From Lachnospiraceae bacterium NK4A144 (GTDB lineage: Bacteria; Bacillota; Clostridia; Lachnospirales; Lachnospiraceae): a DNA stretch of 64,000 bases. The DNA lies in contig AUJT01000016.1 in NCBI GenBank assembly GCA_000424365.1, positions 1 to 64,000 on the forward strand. Direction: 5' to 3'. Both the position numbers and the translations under genes were made by a program. The notes under the pieces were generated by a model. That model made no database searches, was not told the origin of the DNA, and saw nothing but the letters and a program-made list of their open reading frames with translations. Positions within the stretch are counted from its first letter, which is position 1, and every line of letters begins with the position of its first letter. Positions 8,444-15,343 of the stretch are shown piece by piece.

Positions 8444-9505
8444 TTGAGACGTTTATCATATAGATTATTTGCGATATTTGTAATGACTGTGTTGAGTGCG
8501 ACAGCACTTACAGGCTGTAACGGAGGAGAAAAGCAGGAAATTGTCCTGACTTCGGAATTTAAGGATGATGAGATCCTTCGTATAGATACGGAAAGCTGTT
8601 CCAGATCGGAATTGCTGGTTTACCTTTATTCTTCTGCGGATAGTTATGAAAAGGCATTTGGCGATGGTATCTGGGACAGAGAGATTGACGGAGTGACCCT
8701 GGGTAATGAGTTGAAGGACACGACTCTTGCGCGGATCGCCCAGGTTAAGTCCATGAATCTCCTTGCTGCAGACTGGGGGATTAATCTGGATATTGATGAG
8801 CAGGCTGATGTGAAGAAGGCAGCAGAGACATATTTTGGCAGCATTTCTGATAAAGAAAAGTCATCTCTCGGTATCACAGAAGAGATGATCCAAAATATGT
8901 ACACCGAGTATGCGATTGCGGATAAGGTTTATAATCAGATCACTCAAAATGTAAATCCGGAAATCAGTGATGATGAAGCCCGGACTATCACAGTTAAGTG
9001 CATTCTGATACGAAGCAGCTCGACAGACGAGAACGGAGAAATTGTACCTCTGAGCGATGAGGAAAAGGCTCAGGCGGAAAAAAAGGCACAGGAAGTTCTT
9101 ACAAGAGCACAGAATGGTGAAGATTTTGACAGCCTCACAGAAGAATATAATGAAGACTCGGTCAGCACCTACACCTTTGGTAAGGGAACGATGCCGGAGG
9201 CATTTGAAAAAGCGGCATTTAATCTGGACACAGATGAGATAAGCGGTATCGTCGAGACAGAGTACGGTTATCACATCATCAAGTGCGTAAGTACCTTTAA
9301 TGAAGTTGAGACTGATGCAAACAAGGAAAGGATCGTAAAGGTCCGTAAGTCCGAGGCATTTAACAGAGTCTACAATGATTTCGCAAGAAAGCTCCATGTA
9401 ATGTTGAACCGTGATCTTTGGAACAGCGTCAAGATGGACTCGGACGCTGAGTTTGCAGATAAAGGCTTCTTTGAAGTGTATGATGATGTTTTTGGCGTAG
9501 AATAA
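8444..9505 (+). CDS. Parvulin-type peptidyl-prolyl isomerase lipoprotein
   Basis: 353 residues, starting with TTG at 8444, 5 nt after AAAAGAGGA. The first 25 residues form a lipoprotein signal peptide with lipobox LTGC, so the mature protein should be anchored to the outer face of the membrane. Residues about 190-290 carry a PpiC/parvulin domain: CILIRSSS, a long helical insertion, GEDFDSLTEEYNEDS, GTMPEAFEKAAFNLDTDEISG and ETEYGYHIIKCVS. Family members (PrsA type) help fold exported proteins. The N-terminal helical region before the domain fits the SurA/PrsA-like chaperone arm. No close operon partner. Confidence 0.88.
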   Translation: MRRLSYRLFAIFVMTVLSATALTGCNGGEKQEIVLTSEFKDDEILRIDTESCSRSELLVYLYSSADSYEKAFGDGIWDREIDGVTLGNELKDTTLARIAQVKSMNLLAADWGINLDIDEQADVKKAAETYFGSISDKEKSSLGITEEMIQNMYTEYAIADKVYNQITQNVNPEISDDEARTITVKCILIRSSSTDENGEIVPLSDEEKAQAEKKAQEVLTRAQNGEDFDSLTEEYNEDSVSTYTFGKGTMPEAFEKAAFNLDTDEISGIVETEYGYHIIKCVSTFNEVETDANKERIVKVRKSEAFNRVYNDFARKLHVMLNRDLWNSVKMDSDAEFADKGFFEVYDDVFGVE

Positions 9506-9622
9506 ATTTAAAACATTGGTCTTACTCAGTGCAGGTCATATATTCAAAGTGTGAGCTTAGTGTCTGTCCGAGCCGTGACAAGAGATAACTACATCCCCGT
9601 ACGTGCCTGCATACATTGCTAG

Positions 9623-9769
9623 GTTACTGTTCACTCGCTTTCAGCTCGCGACAGTAACAGGTTTTGCCAATTAAATCGCCTTCGGCGATGAGCAAAACCT
9701 ATATGGCTATTCATATTTGTTGGTCACAAACTCCGCAGCAAAGTGCTCCGTTTGCGTCTGAACTATAAC
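9623..9769 (-). mobile_element. MITE-like element, copy 2 (inverted)
   Basis: A 147-bp copy in reverse orientation, GTTACTGTTCACTCGC to GAACTATAAC. Flanks ATTGCTAG (9615-9622) and GTTGCTAG (9770-9777) are an 8-bp target duplication with one change. The internal hairpin is kept with compensatory changes relative to copy 1: outer stem AGGTTTTGC/GCAAAACCT in the element's orientation. Its right-hand duplication overlaps the left arm of the CIRCE operator of htpG, so the element inserted immediately upstream of that operator. The stretch 9506-9622 before it shows nothing recognisable except TGTGAGCTTAGTG (from 9551), also present in copy 3. Confidence 0.85.
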
Positions 9770-9773
9770 GTTG

Positions 9774-9800
9774 CTAGCACTCTATTTAAAAGAGTGCTAA
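9774..9800. promoter_or_regulatory. CIRCE operator (HrcA binding site)
   Basis: CTAGCACTC, 9 nt, GAGTGCTAA. The CIRCE consensus TTAGCACTC-N9-GAGTGCTAA is matched at 17 of 18 arm positions; the first base differs. HrcA is the known heat-shock repressor acting on CIRCE. The element stands just before the htpG promoter. Confidence 0.92.
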
Positions 9801-9807
9801 AAATTCA

Positions 9808-9836
9808 TTGACTTTTATTTTATAGGGAATTAAAAT
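9808..9836 (+). promoter_or_regulatory. Promoter of htpG
   Basis: TTGACT (9808-9813), 17-nt spacer, TAAAAT (9831-9836), starting 7 bp downstream of CIRCE. Transcription would begin near 9843, about 55 nt before the ATG. Confidence 0.6.
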
Positions 9837-9898
9837 TATTTTTGTTGAGACAAAAATACCGCGCAAGGCGGAAAAATGTGGAAAGGACGTGCAAAACT

Positions 9899-11959
9899 AT
9901 GGCAGAAAGACACGGAAATCTTTCAATAAGCAGTGAAAATATATTCCCTATCATAAAGAAATGGATGTACTCCGATCAGGATATCTTTATCCGTGAGCTC
10001 GTAAGTAATGGATGCGATGCGATCACAAAGCTGAAGAAGCTCGAGATGATCGGTGAGTATCAGGCTCCGGCAGAAGAAACAGACGGAACAGAGGGATCAG
10101 GTCTCAAAGGCAGAGTTGACGTACAGGTCGACAATAAAGCAAAGACTCTGAAATTCATCGATAATGGTATCGGAATGACCATGGATGAGGTAGATAAATA
10201 CATCAACCAGATCGCTTTCTCCGGTGCAACGGAATTCCTTAATAAATATAAGGACAAGGCTGATAATGATCAGATCATCGGTCACTTCGGTCTCGGTTTC
10301 TACTCAGCATTTATGGTAGCCGATAAGGTAACGATCGACTCACTCTCATATCAGAAAGATGCAACACCGGTACATTGGGAGTGCGAGGGTGCAGGCACAA
10401 ACTATGATATGACAGATGGTGACCGTACACGCGTAGGTACAGAGATCACACTTTACCTCAATGATGACAGCCTTAAGTATTGTAATGAGTACGGCGTTCG
10501 TGAAGTACTTGATAAGTACTGCTCATTCATGCCGACAGAGATCTATCTCAAGGATGTAAATGCAGAGCCGCCCAAGCCTACAAAGGATAAGGACGGAAAC
10601 GAAGTACCGCCTGCAGCACCGACTCCGATAAACGATACAAATCCTCTCTGGACAAAGACTCCTAAGGATTGCACAGAGGATGAGTATAAGGACTTTTACC
10701 GTAAGGTATTCCAGGACTACAGAGAGCCTCTTTTCTGGATCCACTTGAACATGGACTATCCGTTCAACCTTAAGGGAATCCTTTACTTCCCTAAGATCAA
10801 CATAGAGTACGAGTCTATCGAGGGAAAGATCAAGCTCTACAATAACCAGGTGTTTGTAGCAGATAATATCAAGGAAGTAATCCCTGAGTTCCTGATGCTC
10901 TTAAAGGGTGTCATCGACTGTCCGGATCTGCCGCTTAACGTATCCAGAAGCGCACTTCAGAATGACGGCTTTGTGACAAAAATCGCAGACTACATCACAA
11001 AGAAGATCGCTGAGAAGCTTTCCGGCATGTGCAAGACCGATAAGGAAAATTACGAGAAGTACTGGGATGATATAGCTCCCTTCGTAAAGTACGGCTATCT
11101 CAGAAATTCAAAGTTTGCTGAGAAGATCAATGACTTCATCCTGTTCCACGATATCAATGGAAAGTACCTCACACTTCCTGAGTGTCTGGATCTCCCGACA
11201 GAAGCTGCTGATGAGACAGAAGCAGTTGATACCGAGACCGGCGAAAAGGTTGAGGCAGAGGTTGTAGATGAGTCTGCAGAAAAGAAGGACGAGTCAGAGG
11301 AAGAAAAGAAGGACGAGTCAGAGGAAGAAAAGAAAGAGACGATCGTATATTATGTAACTGACGAAAAGCAGCAGGGTCAGTACATAAATATGTTTAAGCA
11401 TGCAAAGATGGACGCAGTTATCCTTAAGAATAATATCGATACTCCGTTCATGCAGCAGCTCGAAGCAAAGAATCAGGGCGTAAAGTTCCTCCGTATCGAC
11501 TCAAATGTAACCGATGCAATGGCTTCCAAGGAGTCAAAGAAGGAGCAGGAAGAGTTTGCAAAGTCAGCAGAGACTGTACAGGGACTTCTTCGCAAGGCTC
11601 TTAAGAAAGAAAAGCTCGAGGTTAAGATCCAGAAGCTCAAGAACAAGAAGGTAGCTTCCATGCTTACCAGATCCGAGGAGACCCGTCGTATGCAGGATAT
11701 GATGAGAATGTACTCTGCAGGAAGCGGTGCAATGGATGATATGTTTAAGGATGATGACGGACAGACGCTCGTCCTCAACGCAAACCATCCGCTGGTAAAG
11801 AAGGTGATGGAGAATCCTGATGAGGAAAAGAGTAAGCTCGTAAGTGAGCAGCTTTACGATCTGGCACTCATTGCAAATAAGCAGCTCTCACCTGATGAGA
11901 TGGCAGCATTCATCGAGAGATCAAATACGATCATGATGTCCTACAGCGGACTGAACTAA
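9899..11959 (+). CDS. htpG: Hsp90-family chaperone HtpG
   Basis: 686 residues, longer than the usual 620-640. The start at 9899 has AGGA 11 nt upstream, while upstream codons lie in the leader. The N-terminal GHKL ATPase shows RELVSNGCDAITKL, DNGIGM and GHFGLGFYSAF; the middle domain has the PLFWIHLNMDYPFNLKGILYFP strand and the conserved LPLNVSRS. An acidic Lys/Glu insertion near residues 430-480 contains two copies of a 24-bp repeat (KKDESEEE). It interrupts the middle domain just before the IVYYVT strand, not at the position of the eukaryotic charged linker. ATP-driven cytosolic chaperone. CIRCE upstream implies heat-shock control by HrcA. Confidence 0.96.
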   Translation: MAERHGNLSISSENIFPIIKKWMYSDQDIFIRELVSNGCDAITKLKKLEMIGEYQAPAEETDGTEGSGLKGRVDVQVDNKAKTLKFIDNGIGMTMDEVDKYINQIAFSGATEFLNKYKDKADNDQIIGHFGLGFYSAFMVADKVTIDSLSYQKDATPVHWECEGAGTNYDMTDGDRTRVGTEITLYLNDDSLKYCNEYGVREVLDKYCSFMPTEIYLKDVNAEPPKPTKDKDGNEVPPAAPTPINDTNPLWTKTPKDCTEDEYKDFYRKVFQDYREPLFWIHLNMDYPFNLKGILYFPKINIEYESIEGKIKLYNNQVFVADNIKEVIPEFLMLLKGVIDCPDLPLNVSRSALQNDGFVTKIADYITKKIAEKLSGMCKTDKENYEKYWDDIAPFVKYGYLRNSKFAEKINDFILFHDINGKYLTLPECLDLPTEAADETEAVDTETGEKVEAEVVDESAEKKDESEEEKKDESEEEKKETIVYYVTDEKQQGQYINMFKHAKMDAVILKNNIDTPFMQQLEAKNQGVKFLRIDSNVTDAMASKESKKEQEEFAKSAETVQGLLRKALKKEKLEVKIQKLKNKKVASMLTRSEETRRMQDMMRMYSAGSGAMDDMFKDDDGQTLVLNANHPLVKKVMENPDEEKSKLVSEQLYDLALIANKQLSPDEMAAFIERSNTIMMSYSGLN

Positions 11960-11991
11960 TATTCAAAAATGGTATAAAAGTAATGCAGGAG

Positions 11992-12038
11992 AGCCCTGCG
12001 GAAGGTGTGTAAAAAAGCACTTTTCGCAGGGCTTTTTT
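11992..12038 (+). terminator. Terminator of htpG
   Basis: AGCCCTGCG (11992-12000) pairs with CGCAGGGCT (12025-12033); the inner GAAGGTG/CACTTTT region can extend the stem. TTTTTT follows. Confidence 0.85.
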
Positions 12039-12141
12039 ACGATCAAATCCCTAATGAAACACAAAGAATATGTCGAAAATAATCAGAGGAACACCGTTGG
12101 TATATCTTAACAAGTTTGATCATGTAAAGAGCGAGGTGCAA

Positions 12142-14316
12142 ATGTCTGACGAAAAATATCTGATCTCTGTGATAACACCTTTTCGAAATACAGAAAAAGA
12201 GCTTTTTAAGAGAGGTTTTGAATCGTTAAAAAATCAGTCCATCGGATTTGAAAATCTGGAATGGATCATTGTGATCCATAATTCTGAGAAAAAGTACCAG
12301 ACATTCGTAAAAAAGATGACTGAGGGATATGAAAACATCCGTGTATTTATTCTTAATGACGAATATATGACACCTTCAAGTCCGAGAAATCTCGCTTTGG
12401 AAAAAGCTACGGGAAAATATATAGCTTTTATGGACTCTGATGATTACTTTATGGAGAATGGTCTGGAAGACGTCTATAGGTATATAGAGAAAAAACATGC
12501 CGATGTAGCATCTTTCCGTGCAGAAACTGAAAAAGAAGACGAGTTTATCGATCTGAATCTCGATATGAGAACTTTCTATGATCAGACAGAAGACTGTATA
12601 TGTATAGAAAAGGGAAATCCGGAGATAAAGAAGCTGATCACCATAGCGAATATGACAGTATGGAGCAAGATGATCAGGAGAGATCTGATAAAACGCGCAA
12701 ATCTCAAGTTTGACCTGTCTCTTAGGTACAGTGAAGGTGCATTTTTTTGCCTGACCGCGCTCATAGCATCAAAGAAGACTATCATTCTCCCAAAGATCAT
12801 TGCATATGTTCATTATCTAAATCACGCAGCAGTGACACAGCAGCAGATCTTTTCGAGGGATGACATCATGACATTCAAGGATGATGTATTGGAATGTGTG
12901 AGTTTATCCATCACAAATGGCATTGGGTCGCCTTACTATGCCTGGACTGTACTGGGACTCATAGCGAATATTGTTGAGTCATCGGCGCGGCTTTCAAAAG
13001 AAGACAAAAATGCCATTGCGGAAGACGTAAAGATGATCATTGAACTGGTATCACCGCTTAGAGTATCAACAAAGTTTTTTGGCGGAAACGAAGCAGAAAA
13101 AGAGATGCTCAGAGTACGTCGTGTACTTCTGGGTGAATATAGCGAGCATAAGATCACAGATGAAGAAAATCTTCAGCGGATACTGAACGAAAACAAGGGT
13201 TGTGAGCTTGGACGTAAGTATGGATTTTCGCTTATCAGATCAATAAAAGAGTATCAGGACAGAGTACCTGTAAGTACATATGCAGACTATAAGCCATATA
13301 TAGATCTCACCACGAAACTTGGGGAATCGGAGATTTTCTATGACGGCAGGATAGTGTCGTATATCAGTTACAAAGATTCTAAGGGGAATTGCATATTAAT
13401 GCCCCAGTCTGCTCAGGTCATAAGCAGAAACCGTCGTTTCTTTATAAGCGCACTTCGAGGAACAGAGGGAAGCACCTTTGCAATGTTTGAAGGTATGCCT
13501 GTAAATGAGCGCATCAAATTTAAGGACGGCGGAGAACTGAATACCATATGGGGAGAAGTGCTTGATGAACGCAAGGGACGTGACGTATTTAACTCTCATC
13601 AGAGACAGAATAAATATGGTACATTAACCTGTCCTTACGAAATAATGTATCCTCAGGAAAGAGCTGATTTCACATATGTGAGGTTCTTATTTGCGTTGGC
13701 AGAAGAAAATGTTACTCACATTATGGCTACATCAGCGCAGATGGTCTATGAGCATCTGGAGTATCTGGAAAAGAATTACGAGAGCCTGATAAATGATCTC
13801 GAGAAAGGTGAGATAACAGGTGGTGCTGAGATTCCGCCTCAGGTTAAAAAGACTCTGAAAAAGCAGTTAAAGGCACAGCCGGAGAGAGCGGCTGCGCTTA
13901 GAAAGATTTTTGATCAGGGCTTTGACGATATACTGTTAAAGATCTGGCCGGGATTAAAGCGGATATCCGCAATAGGAACAGGGAGTTTTGCGGAATACGT
14001 GACAAAGATAAAGCGTTTCGGTAAAGATGTGCCTTATAATAACGGATATCTGTTGACAGCTGAAAGTATAATCGCGGAAGCAGAGGAAGATAATACAGAT
14101 GTATATACGCTTCTGGAAAATGAATCATTTATCGAATTTGCGCCGGAAAGCGGTAGAGGAAAGATCGTGTCGGCTGAAGGCGTAAAGCCCGGACGGCGGT
14201 ACGAGATACTGCTTACCAGTGAGTCCGGACTATATCGCTTCAGAACCGGAGATATAGTAGAAATAGACAGGGTCAGAGACGGACATGTGTACTTAAGATA
14301 TTGTGGGCGGTTATAA
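12142..14316 (+). CDS. Family 2 glycosyltransferase fused to a GH3-like domain
   Basis: 724 residues. ATG 12142 follows GCGAGGTG; a frame opening at 12070 has no ribosome site. Residues 8-130 are a GT2 fold: ISVITPFRNTEKEL, SPRNLALEKATGKYIAFMDSDDYF with the DxD-type metal site at about 98. Residues about 340-724 follow the GH3 (auxin-responsive promoter) acyl-adenylate family: GRKYGFSLIRSIKEYQDRVP, then GYLLTAES, and finally GLYRFRTGDIVEI. The ATP-binding SGTT-type loop is replaced by ISYKDSKGNCILMP and the A5 motif is weak. The chain stops at LRYCGRL, where GH3 proteins normally continue for 100 or more residues. An aminoacyl- or acyl-conjugating role is only inference. A mobile element lies 19 bp downstream. 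Confidence 0.8.
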   Translation: MSDEKYLISVITPFRNTEKELFKRGFESLKNQSIGFENLEWIIVIHNSEKKYQTFVKKMTEGYENIRVFILNDEYMTPSSPRNLALEKATGKYIAFMDSDDYFMENGLEDVYRYIEKKHADVASFRAETEKEDEFIDLNLDMRTFYDQTEDCICIEKGNPEIKKLITIANMTVWSKMIRRDLIKRANLKFDLSLRYSEGAFFCLTALIASKKTIILPKIIAYVHYLNHAAVTQQQIFSRDDIMTFKDDVLECVSLSITNGIGSPYYAWTVLGLIANIVESSARLSKEDKNAIAEDVKMIIELVSPLRVSTKFFGGNEAEKEMLRVRRVLLGEYSEHKITDEENLQRILNENKGCELGRKYGFSLIRSIKEYQDRVPVSTYADYKPYIDLTTKLGESEIFYDGRIVSYISYKDSKGNCILMPQSAQVISRNRRFFISALRGTEGSTFAMFEGMPVNERIKFKDGGELNTIWGEVLDERKGRDVFNSHQRQNKYGTLTCPYEIMYPQERADFTYVRFLFALAEENVTHIMATSAQMVYEHLEYLEKNYESLINDLEKGEITGGAEIPPQVKKTLKKQLKAQPERAAALRKIFDQGFDDILLKIWPGLKRISAIGTGSFAEYVTKIKRFGKDVPYNNGYLLTAESIIAEAEEDNTDVYTLLENESFIEFAPESGRGKIVSAEGVKPGRRYEILLTSESGLYRFRTGDIVEIDRVRDGHVYLRYCGRL

Positions 14317-14335
14317 CCGGCAAAGCTAAATAAAT

Positions 14336-14536
14336 GTAACAGTTCACACGTAAACGGAGCACTACGCTGCGGATGCTACGAACACTTAGCGAACGAATGT
14401 GAGCTTAGTGAGAGTGTATGCTTTAGCTGGTTACGACCAAGAAAGATGAAAAGCTATTGGATTTTGCCCATCGCCGGAGGCGATTTAATTGGCAAAATCC
14501 GTTACGTGAGCGAGCTGGAAGCGAGTGAACAGTAAC
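14336..14536 (+). mobile_element. MITE-like element, copy 3 with internal insertion
   Basis: 201 bp, with the same ends as copy 1, flanked by perfect 8-bp duplications AAATAAAT (14328-14335 and 14537-14544). It is nearly identical to copy 1 except for about 55 extra bp between GCTGCGGA and GTTACGACC. The extra part can fold (CACTTAGC against GCTTAGTG) and contains TGTGAGCTTAGTG, also found at 9551. Position: directly after the GH3 fusion gene and 15 bp before the end of rsuA. Confidence 0.85.
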
Positions 14537-14551
14537 AAATAAATAGCTGCA

Positions 14552-15274
14552 TTACCAAACATCCTGAAGTGCTTCGATCTCTTCGGCAGAAAGCTTTCTG
14601 CATTCGCCCGGAGCGAGGGTTTCATCCAGACGGAGCGGGCCCATGGAGATACGGCGGAGATAAGTGACACGTTTGCCAACTGCCTTGAAAAGACGTTTTA
14701 CCTCGTGGTACTTACCTTCCTGTAAAGTTACTTCGATTTCAGAAACACCATTACCTGCTGATAAGATCTTTAAGTCAGCAGGTAATGCTTTAAATGCGGG
14801 CCCTTCATCATCGTCAATTAATATACCTGCTGCAAATTTCTGTACATCTTCAGGTGTGACTTCGCCATCGATCTCTGCAAAATAAGTCTTATCTACGTGA
14901 TGCTTAGGTGACAGCAGACGGTGATTCAGATCGCCGTCATTAGTGATGAGGAGAAGTCCTTCTGTATCACGGTCGAGTCTGCCTACGGGAAAAAGATCCG
15001 TGCGATGAGGCAGGGGGAGCAGATCCAGAACAGTCTCCATGCGCTTGTCCTCTGTAGCGGTGATCACGCCGGCAGGTTTATTCATGAGGAAATACTGCAT
15101 TGTTTCGTACAAAACAGTGACACCGTCAAGTGTGACGGTGTCATTTTCTGTAACCGACATGGAGGAATCGCGAACGATCTCTCCATTGACGGTTACTCTC
15201 TTTTTTCTAATGGCGCTTTTCAGGTCGCTTCGTGACCCTGCGCCCATATCTGCGAGAAATTTATCTAATCTCAT
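14552..15274 (-). CDS. rsuA: RsuA-type 16S rRNA pseudouridine synthase
   Basis: 240 residues. An N-terminal S4 RNA-binding domain (MRLDKFLADMGAGSRSDLK through VNGEIV) precedes the RsuA/RluB/E/F catalytic domain. The catalytic aspartate sits in PVGRLDRDTEGLLLITNDG near residue 105. Further motifs are YFLMNKPAGVITATED, HHVDKTYFAEIDG and EGKYHEVKRLFKAVGKRV. Size and motifs fit the small-subunit enzyme that makes pseudouridine 516, though separation from RluB/RluF on motifs alone is not absolute. It is 69 bp downstream of the PBP gene on the same strand and may be read from it. Confidence 0.88.
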   Translation of the reverse strand: MRLDKFLADMGAGSRSDLKSAIRKKRVTVNGEIVRDSSMSVTENDTVTLDGVTVLYETMQYFLMNKPAGVITATEDKRMETVLDLLPLPHRTDLFPVGRLDRDTEGLLLITNDGDLNHRLLSPKHHVDKTYFAEIDGEVTPEDVQKFAAGILIDDDEGPAFKALPADLKILSAGNGVSEIEVTLQEGKYHEVKRLFKAVGKRVTYLRRISMGPLRLDETLAPGECRKLSAEEIEALQDVW

Positions 15275-15343
15275 ATCATACCTTTTATTGCTTTTTACTT
15301 TTGTATGTCCTCAGCAGTTTGTGCTTTGGGATGTTTTTTATGG

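Noticed and set aside
12070-12141. Longer start of the GT2-GH3 protein
   Set aside because: The upstream ATG lacks a ribosome site, whereas 12142 has a good one and fits the start of GT2 domains.
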